Shown: positions 9,406 through 17,430 of the stretch, piece after piece | How the letters are laid out: the number at the start of each line of letters is the position of its first letter | Numbering within the stretch: position 1 is the stretch's first letter | Assembly: GCF_014203095.1 (NCBI RefSeq) | Contig: NZ_JACHIG010000008.1 | Location: forward strand, 62,001 to 126,000 | Source of the DNA: Prosthecobacter vanneervenii | GTDB taxonomy: Bacteria > Verrucomicrobiota > Verrucomicrobiia > Verrucomicrobiales > Verrucomicrobiaceae | Direction of reading: 5' to 3' | Length of the DNA: 64,000 nucleotides | Notes under the pieces: model-generated | Database searches by the model: none | Told to the model about the DNA's origin: nothing | The model's input: only the letters and a program-made list of their open reading frames with translations | Program-made: the position numbers and the translations under genes

Positions 9406-10061
9406 GAGCGCACCTCTTTGACAATGTCTGTGGCCTCACGAGCCAGCGCGGTGATCACATCCCAGCCGCCCTTGGCCACGATGTCCTTGGGCGCCAGCCA
9501 TGAGCCTCCTAAGGCCAACACCGCAGGCTCGCGCAGGTAATGCGCCGCATTTCCAGCTCCTACTCCACCCAGCGGAATAAACTGCACCCCAAGATGCATG
9601 AACGGAGCCATGATGCTGCGCAGATAACTCAGCCCACCACACGGCTCCGATGGGAAAAACTTCAGCACCCGGCAGCCTGCCTCGATGGCGATCTCGATAT
9701 CCGTCGGCGTACACACACCTGGCGCAAAGGGCAGGCCAATGCGGATCGCCTCCGCCACCACGCGCGGGTTCATGCCCGGCGCCACGCCAAAGCTCGCCCC
9801 GGCCTCCTTGGCTTCATTCGCCTGCTTCGGCGTCAGGATCGTCCCCACTCCCACGGTCATCTCAGGCACTTCAGCCCGGATGCGCCGCAGAGATTCCAGC
9901 GCCGCATCTGTGCGCAGTGTTAGCTCGATTCCATTGACCCCGCCTGCGAGCAGAGCCCGCGCCAGCGGCACCGCATCCTCCGCTCGATCGATCATCAGGA
10001 CAGCGATCACGCCGGTCTGGCGCAGCTGGAGGCGGAGATTCTCAGGAAAGGCGGTGCTCAT
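9402..10061 (-). CDS. eda: KDPG aldolase (2-dehydro-3-deoxyphosphogluconate aldolase)
   Basis: 219 residues from the ATG at 10061. An in-frame start eight codons upstream is possible, but MSTAFPENLRLQLRQTGVIAV fits the family N-terminus. Class I aldolase features are present: GIELTLRT with the catalytic Glu, VGVGTILT, and the Schiff-base Lys in RVLKFFPSE. It cleaves KDPG to pyruvate and glyceraldehyde-3-phosphate in the Entner-Doudoroff or uronic-acid pathway. It overlaps kdgK by 4 bases. The sulfatase gene ends 78 bases upstream on the same strand, so one longer transcript is possible. Confidence 0.92.
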   Translation of the reverse strand: MSTAFPENLRLQLRQTGVIAVLMIDRAEDAVPLARALLAGGVNGIELTLRTDAALESLRRIRAEVPEMTVGVGTILTPKQANEAKEAGASFGVAPGMNPRVVAEAIRIGLPFAPGVCTPTDIEIAIEAGCRVLKFFPSEPCGGLSYLRSIMAPFMHLGVQFIPLGGVGAGNAAHYLREPAVLALGGSWLAPKDIVAKGGWDVITALAREATDIVKEVRS

Positions 10062-10139
10062 GGCTGAAAGCAGGACGGGATACACTCTTTTGCAACAGGC
10101 TTGTGCTCCTCGTCAAAAAGATGTGCGGCTGTGCTTCAC

Positions 10140-12038
10140 TCACTCGGTGGAGATCTTCAGCCCATCGATCTTTCCTTCCAATCGGTTCTTGGCATGATAG
10201 GCGGCCACTGGCCTCGCATCATCATGCCCGATGCAGAAGTTCTCCTGTGGCTGGCGTCCCACGAGACTTTTTGCCTGCGCTGTGGCCACGACTTCGCCGT
10301 TGACCGTGAGCGTCATGTTCCGGTCCTTGGCCAGCCGGGCAGAGATTTTGGCACTGCCAGTCACCACGCCTGGAGACACCACCTCCGTAATGGCGTCCCC
10401 ACCTCCATAACGCACCGTGAAAACGACATGCCCTCCGCGTAAATGCAGGGCATATCCGGCTGAGGCACCGCCATGCGCCACCAGAACCACATCTGCCTCT
10501 GCCGTTTCCACCGTGCAGGAAATCGTGAAGCCTCTCCCGGCAATCTGCGGAGCGGCATCACTTGTCAGTGTGTCGCCAGGTTTCAGTTCTGCCAGCTCCT
10601 TGTCAGGCTGTTTCTTTCCTTTGGGAGCGACCTTCTTTCCGCCACCGGTTTCACTGGATGGATATAGCAACTGCGGATTCTCCACCTCTCCGGCAGGCCG
10701 ACGCGACTTGGGCTCGTTCCCTCCGATCTCCTCGCTCATCTTGGTGGCCAGAGCCTGCAGCTTCTGAACGATCTCCGGATGCTTGTCCGCCAGATTGGTC
10801 CTCTCGTCGATCTCCTGATCGAGATTGTATAGTCTCGGATTCACCTTCGAGTCTTCGGCAATGACGCCCTTGGTCTTCGGATCCGATTGCGGGACCAAGG
10901 CGAGCTTCCATGGCCCCTGTCGAACGGCCTGGAGATTGTAGCTCCCAAAGTAGTAATGCGCCTCGCGCTGCGATTCCTTGGTCTGCCCAAATAGCAGCGG
11001 CGAGATGTCGCGTCCGTCGATCACTGGTTCGGTAGGCACCATGCCGCCTGCCAGTTTCACACAGGTGGGCAGCAGGTCGATGGTGCCCGCCACAGCATCG
11101 CACACACTTCCTGGCGCGATCTTGCCCGGCCACCAGGCCAGCGAGGGCTCACGCACTCCTCCCTCCCAGGTGCTGCCCTTGCCTCCACGCAGAGGCAGCG
11201 CACTGCCACCATCCAGGCCTTTCACCAGCCAGGGTCCGTTGTCGCTGGTAAAAACCACCAGCGTGTTTTCATCCAGCTTCAGCTCACGCAGCGTGTCCAG
11301 CACACGACCCACGCTCCAGTCCACCTCCTCCACCCAGTCGCCAAAGCGCCCGTTTTGTGACTTCCCTTGAAACGCCTTGCCTGGATGGATGGGCGTGTGG
11401 ACTGCCGTGTGGGGAAAGTAGAGAAAGAATGGCCGGCTCTGATTGGCCCGGATGAATCCTACAGCCTCATCCGTGTAGCGCTCCTCGATGCGGCTCTGGT
11501 CCTCCTCCGTCAACAGTTCCACCACTTTGTCATCGCGCACCAGCGGCACCACCTTCTGCCCGCTTTTCTTCGCGGTCTTTTGCATGTCATTGGAGTATGG
11601 GATGCCCAGATAGTGGTCAAAGCCCTGCTTTGTCGGCAGAAACTCCGGCTGATCTCCCAGATGCCACTTGCCCACGATCTGCGTCGCATAGCCTTTCTCT
11701 TTCAGGTATTCGGCGATGGTGCGCTCCTGCGGATGCAGCCCGTTTTTGCTCCCCGGCGGATACACCCCTGGCACTGAAATGCGTGCCCCATAGCATCCCG
11801 TCATCAACTGCGCGCGTGACACACTGCATACCGGCGCGGCGTAAAAGCTTGTCAGCTTCATCCCCTCCCGTGCCATGCGGTCCAGATTTGGTGTCTTCTG
11901 CTTCGTGGCGCCAAAGGGCCCGATGTCCGCATACCCAAGGTCATCTACAAATAGAATAACGATGTTGGGCGGCGCTGAATACGCCGACACCGTTATGACA
12001 AATACAACAACAAAGCAGAGCTGCGTCAGCAATTTCAT
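10140..12038 (-). CDS. Secreted sulfatase with LamG-like C-terminal domain
   Basis: 632 residues from the ATG at 12038, chosen because it opens with a signal peptide (MKLLTQLCFVVVFVITVSAYS) followed directly by the sulfatase start PNIVILFVDDLGYADIG; a long in-frame extension upstream overlaps the divergent pfkA gene and is not credible. The formylglycine motif reads CSVSRAQLMTG, with Val where most type I sulfatases have Pro. GKWHLGDQPEFLPTKQGFDHYLG and FTSDNGP are typical. The last roughly 140 residues (from about 490) look like a concanavalin/LamG-like jelly roll, perhaps glycan-binding. Likely desulfates a polysaccharide outside the cytoplasm, feeding the same scavenging programme as the sialidase-like enzymes. 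Confidence 0.88.
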   Translation of the reverse strand: MKLLTQLCFVVVFVITVSAYSAPPNIVILFVDDLGYADIGPFGATKQKTPNLDRMAREGMKLTSFYAAPVCSVSRAQLMTGCYGARISVPGVYPPGSKNGLHPQERTIAEYLKEKGYATQIVGKWHLGDQPEFLPTKQGFDHYLGIPYSNDMQKTAKKSGQKVVPLVRDDKVVELLTEEDQSRIEERYTDEAVGFIRANQSRPFFLYFPHTAVHTPIHPGKAFQGKSQNGRFGDWVEEVDWSVGRVLDTLRELKLDENTLVVFTSDNGPWLVKGLDGGSALPLRGGKGSTWEGGVREPSLAWWPGKIAPGSVCDAVAGTIDLLPTCVKLAGGMVPTEPVIDGRDISPLLFGQTKESQREAHYYFGSYNLQAVRQGPWKLALVPQSDPKTKGVIAEDSKVNPRLYNLDQEIDERTNLADKHPEIVQKLQALATKMSEEIGGNEPKSRRPAGEVENPQLLYPSSETGGGKKVAPKGKKQPDKELAELKPGDTLTSDAAPQIAGRGFTISCTVETAEADVVLVAHGGASAGYALHLRGGHVVFTVRYGGGDAITEVVSPGVVTGSAKISARLAKDRNMTLTVNGEVVATAQAKSLVGRQPQENFCIGHDDARPVAAYHAKNRLEGKIDGLKISTE

Positions 12039-12143
12039 GATCGGGAGGGACAGTGAACGCGCTGCAATGCCTTTTGTGTCAGGCAAGTGCAGCAAGGAGC
12101 GGGAGAATGGCACTTCTCCTGCTCTATCTGCACTCAGCCAGCC

Positions 12144-13448
12144 ATGACCCCAGCCCCACCCGACACGAGCATTTCCACGCTCGGCCCATGCCTCATCCCC
12201 TCGCCCGTGCACCGCATCGGCGGCGTAGAGGCCCCTTTCAAAGAGGATGCCGTGGACCGCATCCTGTACCACAGCCACGTTCTTGAAGATGGCCGCGACT
12301 CCTCGACTCCCAGCTATGAAGAAGCAGGCCCGAGGGAAAAAATATATTTCGACCCACCCAAGACCACCGTCGGCATCGTGACCTGCGGCGGCCTCTGCCC
12401 AGGCCTCAATGACATCATCCGCGGCATCGTGAATCGCTGTCACAAACAGTACGGCGTCGCTCGCGTCTATGGTTTCCGCTACGGCTACGAGGGTCTGGTG
12501 CAACGCTTTGGCCACACGCCGTTGTTATTAAAACCCTCCTCCGTGGAGCAGGCGCACCATTTTGGCGGCACCCTGCTGGGCAGCTCCCGTGGCAAGCAGG
12601 ACATCGGCGAGATGGTGGACACCCTCGAAGACATGAAGGTGGACATTCTCTTTGTCATCGGCGGGGACGGCACCCTGCGCGGCGCAGCGGAGATCGTGAA
12701 GGAGATCGAGCGCCGCGGACTGAAAAAAGCCGTCGTCGGCATTCCCAAGACCATCGACAACGACATCCGCTACCTCGACAAGAGCTTCGGCTTCGAAACC
12801 GCGTTTGACGCCGCCGTGCAGGCCGTCAACTGCGCCTACATCGAGGCCACCGGTGCCGTTAATGGCGTCGGCCTCGTCAAGCTCATGGGTCGCGACTCCG
12901 GCTTCATCGCCTGCTATGCCGCCCTGGCGGGCAGCAATGTGGATTTCGTCCTCGTTCCTGAAGTGCCTTTTGAGCTCGAGGGAGAAGGCGGCTTGCTTGA
13001 AGTTCTGCGCCAAAAGCTGATGAAGCGCGGCAGCGCTGTCATCGTGGTCGCAGAGGGCGCAGGCCAGCACCTCATGCAGACCGGCGACGACACCGACGCC
13101 AGCGGAAACAAGCGCTATGGCGACATCGGCCTCTTCTTGAAGGACCGCATCAATGCCTTCTTCAAGCAGCGCAAAACCGAGGTAAACCTCAAATACATCG
13201 ATCCCAGCTACATCGTGCGCAGCGTGCCTGCCAACGCACAGGACAACGTGTACTGCTCCCGCCTGGCCCAGAACGCCGTGCACGCAGCCATGGCCGGCAA
13301 GACCAACATGCTCGTGGGCCGCTGGCACAATTCCTACATCCACCTCCCTCTAGAGCTGGTCATTCACGGCCGCCGCAAGGTGGACCCCACCCAGGAGCTC
13401 TGGCACAGCGTCCTGGAATGCACCGGTCAGCCTGCCGTGATGAAGTGA
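12144..13448 (+). CDS. pfkA: ATP-dependent 6-phosphofructokinase
   Basis: 434 residues from the ATG at 12144 (MTPAPPDT). PFK motifs are in order: GIVTCGGLCPGLND near residue 74, IGGDGTLRGA near 173, GIPKTIDNDI near 200 and LMGRDSGFIA near 249. Gly in GGDGT is the residue associated with ATP rather than pyrophosphate use. The sequence, with an N-terminal extension and EATGAVNGVGLVKLMGRDSG, resembles the long group of plant, trypanosome and spirochaete PFKs rather than the short E. coli form. It catalyses fructose-6-phosphate phosphorylation in glycolysis. Divergent from the sulfatase and convergent with the second sialidase-like gene. Confidence 0.9.
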   Translation: MTPAPPDTSISTLGPCLIPSPVHRIGGVEAPFKEDAVDRILYHSHVLEDGRDSSTPSYEEAGPREKIYFDPPKTTVGIVTCGGLCPGLNDIIRGIVNRCHKQYGVARVYGFRYGYEGLVQRFGHTPLLLKPSSVEQAHHFGGTLLGSSRGKQDIGEMVDTLEDMKVDILFVIGGDGTLRGAAEIVKEIERRGLKKAVVGIPKTIDNDIRYLDKSFGFETAFDAAVQAVNCAYIEATGAVNGVGLVKLMGRDSGFIACYAALAGSNVDFVLVPEVPFELEGEGGLLEVLRQKLMKRGSAVIVVAEGAGQHLMQTGDDTDASGNKRYGDIGLFLKDRINAFFKQRKTEVNLKYIDPSYIVRSVPANAQDNVYCSRLAQNAVHAAMAGKTNMLVGRWHNSYIHLPLELVIHGRRKVDPTQELWHSVLECTGQPAVMK

Positions 13449-13475
13449 GGAGCGCGTCGTCCTTGATCAAAGCCG

Positions 13476-15806
13476 CTACTTCAGCGGCGGCAGCTTCGCG
13501 CTGTAATGCACCGCCCGATGGCGGTTGTCATCAAAGGCAAAGTGCAGCCACTGCTTGTCCTTGCTCACAAAACCGTCCGGGTAGTTCATCCGTCCCTTCG
13601 GCCCGTCCACCGACTCCTGCTGCAGCACACGCTGGTAGGGCCAGGTCTTCATGCCGTCAAAGCTGATCCACAGCGCCATCGGACTGCGGTGCTTGCTGTT
13701 CGGATTGTGCAGGATCGCCACCGTATCGCCGCCCAGATTGTAGAGTGTCGTCTTGCTGCCAGGATTCGGAATCGGAGTGATGCTGGCAAACTCCGGCCAA
13801 GTCAGCCCGCCGTCCTTGCTCTCCGCTTTGTAAAGCATACCGCCCAGCCCATCCCCACGAATCACCATCGTGATGCGTCCATCGGGATGCTCAAAGAGGT
13901 CATTTTCCGCCCAGCCGAAATAGCGGCTGTTCGGAGTCAGGCGGATGTTCCCATGCTCGCTCCACGTCTTACCTCCGTCCTTGCTGATCAGCACCCCGTT
14001 GCGCGGATTGGTAAAGTCGCGCTCCAGCGGCGGGCGGTCCTGCTGGTCATCAGGTCCGATGTAATGCTGAAAGGGGGCCATGATCCGCCCGTCTTTGCAC
14101 ACGATATGCTTGCGGATAAACGTGCGCTCCTTCAGCCGACCTGGCACTTCATACGGCTTGCTCCAGGTCTTGAACGAATCATCGCTGGTGAGAAACCACG
14201 AGCGCCAGTCGTTGGCCCAGTGCTTCGAATGGGTGGAGAAAAACAACGTGCTGCGCTGTCCCAAAATCATGAGCTCAGTCGGCCCCTGACCGATCGTCTT
14301 GCCCTCGCGGGGAAAGCCCACGTCAAAACGATCCAGCGGCGTCCATGTCTTGCCCATGTCATGGCTACGGGTCACGCCCGTGTAGTTGAGCGGGCTCGGT
14401 TCCGTGTCACCACCGGCCAGCATGAAGAGAATCCATGAGCCGTCTGGCAGTTCGCGCAGCGTGGTGTCGCACACCATCTTGTTTGGCGTCACCCCATCAT
14501 ACGGTATGCTCTTGAAGTCCTGCTTCGCATCCTCAAGCGCTTGTGCGGCCCACTTGGGGTCTGGCGTGATGGCCTTCGGCAGCTTCGGAGCCAGCGCCTT
14601 GTTCACTAGATCCTTGCCCACCTTCGCCCGGCGCTTGATCTCCTCTGGATCCATCGTCAGCTTGCCGATCTCCGCCTGCTTCTGCATGTCCTCCTCCGTA
14701 AACTTCACATGCAGGATCTCCGCATCGGTATGACGGTTCCAGTCATAGAGGATGTGGATGTCTCCATTCGGAGCCTGAAAGCCATCCGGATAAGACACCT
14801 CACTGCGGTCATCAATGAGGAACCCCTTGCCCCAGGTCTTGCCATCATCCTCGGAAAGAAAGGCCTTCAAATTCGAGCGACGCGGCAGCCGCACATTGAT
14901 CGGTCCGTTCTTCACCAAGATCAGTTTTCCCGATGCCAGACGGCGGATGAAAAACCGCGCACTGCAATTTTGAATCGAAGAAGGCTGCGGCTCGCTCCAT
15001 GTCGCGCCTTTGTCAGTGGATACGCTCTCGCTGATTCCGTCCTTGGTGCGTGCCAGCATCCACAGGCTGCCATCCTTGCGCTCCACGATCATATGCTCAT
15101 CGAAGTCCGTGCGTGGGAAAGCCACGCCCCCACGCCGTGTCCACGTCTTCCCCTGGTCCGTGCTGGCAAACACATTCGCCATGCGGATCACATCCAGATC
15201 TTTGTGCGCCTCCTTGTCCACTCCGGGTCCATTCATGCGGTCGCGCGTCCATAGAGAGACCGGCAACAGCCAGTCACCATTGCTCAGGACCGTGGGCTTG
15301 TTCAGCGTGCAGCCATCCGCAAAACGTACCGGCTCCGTCCACTTCGGCTCCGCAGCATCTGGATCGTCGCAGCGGATGTACCAGTCTCCGCCGCGTCCAT
15401 CGAAATACCCCAGGCTCTGGTCAAAGAAGCACCACAGCCGCCCCAGTGGATCGGTCCACAGATTCCCCACCAGCGCACGGCGCTCATACTTCACGCCATT
15501 GAGTTCTCCATCCTGCGGGTCGATCACCACCTTCGGGTTGCTCCATGTCTTGCCGTCATCATCGCTCGTTGCCAGCATGAAAAAGCCATTGGGCGAATCC
15601 CCGTTGCCCACCCACGCCGCCCACAAGCGCCCCTTCGGCGTGCGGTCCAGGCCGATGATCATGTTCCCCGGCCGCTTCTCCGCATCATACTCAGGCCCCG
15701 GCTGCGTATTGATGACCGGCGCTTCGAGCGCAAGATCAAGCACGGCCTTGTCCTGCGCAACGAGCTGCGCAGCGAACAGTGAAAAAAGCAGAAGCGTGTG
15801 TTTCAT
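13476..15806 (-). CDS. Secreted BNR-repeat sialidase-like protein
   Basis: 776 residues with a signal peptide (MKHTLLLFSLFAAQLVAQ). At least eight Asp-box-like motifs are visible, including SDDDGKTW, STDQGKTW, STDKGATW, SEDDGKTW, SHDMGKTW, SKDGGKTW and SKDGGLTW, indicating two consecutive propeller-type regions. SARFFIRRLASGKLILV and the VSYPDG block are shared with the protein at 1238-3886, so the two are paralogues; this one lacks the extra C-terminal domain. Likely a periplasmic or extracellular glycosidase or glycan-binding protein. The 17-bp dyad at 15871-15887 lies 65 bases upstream. The stop overlaps a short GC hairpin facing the convergent pfkA stop. Confidence 0.75.
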   Translation of the reverse strand: MKHTLLLFSLFAAQLVAQDKAVLDLALEAPVINTQPGPEYDAEKRPGNMIIGLDRTPKGRLWAAWVGNGDSPNGFFMLATSDDDGKTWSNPKVVIDPQDGELNGVKYERRALVGNLWTDPLGRLWCFFDQSLGYFDGRGGDWYIRCDDPDAAEPKWTEPVRFADGCTLNKPTVLSNGDWLLPVSLWTRDRMNGPGVDKEAHKDLDVIRMANVFASTDQGKTWTRRGGVAFPRTDFDEHMIVERKDGSLWMLARTKDGISESVSTDKGATWSEPQPSSIQNCSARFFIRRLASGKLILVKNGPINVRLPRRSNLKAFLSEDDGKTWGKGFLIDDRSEVSYPDGFQAPNGDIHILYDWNRHTDAEILHVKFTEEDMQKQAEIGKLTMDPEEIKRRAKVGKDLVNKALAPKLPKAITPDPKWAAQALEDAKQDFKSIPYDGVTPNKMVCDTTLRELPDGSWILFMLAGGDTEPSPLNYTGVTRSHDMGKTWTPLDRFDVGFPREGKTIGQGPTELMILGQRSTLFFSTHSKHWANDWRSWFLTSDDSFKTWSKPYEVPGRLKERTFIRKHIVCKDGRIMAPFQHYIGPDDQQDRPPLERDFTNPRNGVLISKDGGKTWSEHGNIRLTPNSRYFGWAENDLFEHPDGRITMVIRGDGLGGMLYKAESKDGGLTWPEFASITPIPNPGSKTTLYNLGGDTVAILHNPNSKHRSPMALWISFDGMKTWPYQRVLQQESVDGPKGRMNYPDGFVSKDKQWLHFAFDDNRHRAVHYSAKLPPLK

Positions 15807-15870
15807 GGTTGGATGTGTTTACCAAAACGCCCACAAGCCCCCTCTTCACAGCTCCGGGCTCGCAATTCAC

Positions 15871-15887
15871 GGTGTTATGTTAACACC
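15871..15887. promoter_or_regulatory. Candidate operator, second copy
   Basis: GGTGTTATGTTAACACC has perfect 7-base arms (GGTGTTA/TAACACC) around TGT. It lies 65 bases before the start of the second sialidase-like gene and only 3 bases beyond the stop of the upstream phosphoesterase-like gene. It matches the 3941-3957 site at 16 of 17 positions and in the same orientation relative to the downstream gene, while the flanking DNA is unrelated. Confidence 0.65.
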
Positions 15888-15889
15888 TC

Positions 15890-17014
15890 TCACTTGGCCG
15901 GATAGACCTGCTCGTCCAGCACCTCGCCAGCCAGGCTCTTGATCTGGATCTTCATCGGAGCCTTTGGCCTGAAGCTCAGCAGCACATAGCTGTGCTCGCT
16001 CGCAAAAAAGGCCGACTTCGGATCCGGATAGCGATCCCCGTTTCCTTTGAGCGCGGTGTTGTAATACGGGAAACCATCGACCACAGCCCGCTCCGCGAAA
16101 TAACCAAATCCAGTGATGACCGCAGAGCCCCGTTCAAACAACCTCCCCCATTCGCCCTTCAACTGACCACGCATCGTCGCATTGCGCTCATTCTGCAGGG
16201 TGATCGTGTGCCCCGGATGCGCAGGCTCCATCTGCTTCCGATACCAGGCCAGTTGCTCACATGCTGCGTCAAACGGATGCCCCGTCTGCCAGGTCGTTCC
16301 CATGTCCTGAATGTGCTCCAGATCCAGGGCGGCAAACCGTGCGCCAAAATCCGGAAAGCTGAGCACCCAGTTCCACTCATTTCCTGGCAGCGCAAAAAAC
16401 TCACGATACGCAGCCGCCTCCACATCATACACCGCCTCGGGCGGCGGTTTCGGCCCGCGCGAACGAATCTCCCGGTCATGATTCCCTAGGATCGGCATGA
16501 AAGGCACGCTGCGAAAAAGCTCCGGCTGTGAATCGATCAAAGCGCTGAACGCCTTCGTCCCTTCCCTGCCTTTCTCATGCAGGCTGCTGACATTGTCTCC
16601 AGCCGTCATCAGCACATGCACATCATCCTTGATCAGCGCGGACAGATCCGGCTGCGCAAAACCCCAGTCTCCCACCACTGCGGCACGCAGCTCCTGTTTT
16701 GGCATGCCCTTGAAGGTATAGACCTCTGAAGCCACGCCACCAGAGCGCACTTGATAGTGATAAACCGCATCTTTGTCAGAAAGAGGGATCTCCACATGAT
16801 GCAGCGTGACTTTTTCTTCCTTGGCGATCCTGCCACCCAGCGCTGCGCTGATTCCAAATAGCACTTCCGAATCTCCCAGCTCCTCGGTTTCCCAGTTCAC
16901 CGTTATATGGGTCGGCTCCTCACGCTGAAAGCTCAGCCAGAGACGTCGAATATCAGAAGCGGCAACGGCATCTGCCGCGCATACGAGGAATAGAAGAAAA
17001 GCAAAACGGCTCAT
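15890..17014 (-). CDS. Secreted purple-acid-phosphatase-like protein, probably degenerate
   Basis: 374 residues from the ATG at 17014, where a signal peptide begins (MSRFAFLLFLVCAADAVAA). An N-terminal fibronectin-like region (THITVNWETEELGDSEVLFG) is followed by a metallophosphoesterase fold with AVVGDWGF, MTAGDNVSS and LGNHDREIRS. The later metal ligands of the family are missing: the usual His of the VxxH block is in TLQNERNA, and the usual GHxH is GFGYFAER. It may be inactive as a phosphatase or use another chemistry. It is followed by the second sialidase-like gene on the same strand, but the operator between them suggests that gene has its own promoter. Confidence 0.7.
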   Translation of the reverse strand: MSRFAFLLFLVCAADAVAASDIRRLWLSFQREEPTHITVNWETEELGDSEVLFGISAALGGRIAKEEKVTLHHVEIPLSDKDAVYHYQVRSGGVASEVYTFKGMPKQELRAAVVGDWGFAQPDLSALIKDDVHVLMTAGDNVSSLHEKGREGTKAFSALIDSQPELFRSVPFMPILGNHDREIRSRGPKPPPEAVYDVEAAAYREFFALPGNEWNWVLSFPDFGARFAALDLEHIQDMGTTWQTGHPFDAACEQLAWYRKQMEPAHPGHTITLQNERNATMRGQLKGEWGRLFERGSAVITGFGYFAERAVVDGFPYYNTALKGNGDRYPDPKSAFFASEHSYVLLSFRPKAPMKIQIKSLAGEVLDEQVYPAK

Positions 17015-17157
17015 GGCTGGATGGGAAGATGAACAAACGCCCTCTGCGCCCAAATTTCTCCCACAAAGGCTGCTCGACACCGTCCTTGATCCGGCCCGCA
17101 TCTGGGAGTAGCTTCCGTCATCTCGGACACGGTTCATTCAGCCTTGTCCGGCTCTTT

Positions 17158-17189
17158 GAAATTTGCCACCTCGGTGGCATCTAAATTTC
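17158..17189 (+). other. Hairpin immediately 5' of the 6S RNA candidate
   Basis: GAAATTT pairs with AAATTTC and GCCACC with GGTGGC around a TC loop, with a 4-base ATCT bulge on the 3' side. It may be a promoter-proximal structure or part of an unprocessed 6S precursor. The rest of 17015-17157 shows only a weak CGGACA/TGTCCG dyad and no gene. Confidence 0.35.
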
Positions 17190-17361
17190 CTGCAGTGTTC
17201 GTTTTCGAGCTTTGCGGCCCGGCCCGATTAATCTAACCCGGGGGCTGCGCGCTGAGGTGATATGTCATGCCTTCACTGGAAGACAGAGCCTCATACCGCG
17301 GGTCCCCACCTGGACTCATGGGATACGTGAGCCCTTTGCACCGGACGGCACAGGTGGGTCT
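17190..17361 (+). ncRNA. ssrS: 6S RNA (SsrS) candidate
   Basis: The order of blocks matches 6S RNA: GTGTTCG near the 5' end, GCGGCCCG, then CTGAGGTGATATGTCATGCC (17252-17271), which aligns with the E. coli 6S segment CTGAGCCGATATTTCATACC. A long apical stem can be drawn: GGGGG-CTGCG (about 17240) with CGCGG-G-TCCCC (about 17305), enclosing TGAGG/CCTCA. A small CTCA/TGAG hairpin follows (about 17314-17330), as on the 3' side of the 6S central bubble. The 5' GTGTT pairs with GGCAC using G-U pairs, the same pattern as E. coli. A strong terminator follows. 6S RNA binds housekeeping RNA polymerase and lowers transcription in stationary phase. Ends are approximate. Confidence 0.68.
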
Positions 17362-17400
17362 GAAAGCGTCCCGGCTCCGCCCGGGGCGCTTTCCTTTTTT
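17362..17400 (+). terminator. Intrinsic terminator of the 6S RNA gene
   Basis: GAAAGCG-T-CCCGG pairs with CCGGG-G-CGCTTTC (one T-G pair) around a short loop, followed by CTTTTTT. The stem is about 13 pairs. It ends 30 bases before the convergent deacetylase stop. Confidence 0.9.
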
Positions 17401-17430
17401 CAGACAAGGCGCTTCATTATGCGCCGCTGA

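Noticed and set aside
10140-12515. Sulfatase start at 12515 giving 791 residues
   Set aside because: The added 159 residues cover the divergent pfkA coding region and precede an internal, perfectly placed signal peptide at 12038.
13472-13488. Terminator between pfkA and the second sialidase-like gene
   Set aside because: GCCGCT-ACTTC-AGCGGC forms a small hairpin overlapping the sialidase-like stop but has no T run on either strand.
17190-17400. 4.5S (SRP) RNA, tmRNA or RNase P RNA as the identity of the structured RNA
   Set aside because: The SRP GGUCAGG...GGAAG core, the tmRNA tRNA-like ends and the RNase P conserved segments are not found; the block order fits 6S RNA.
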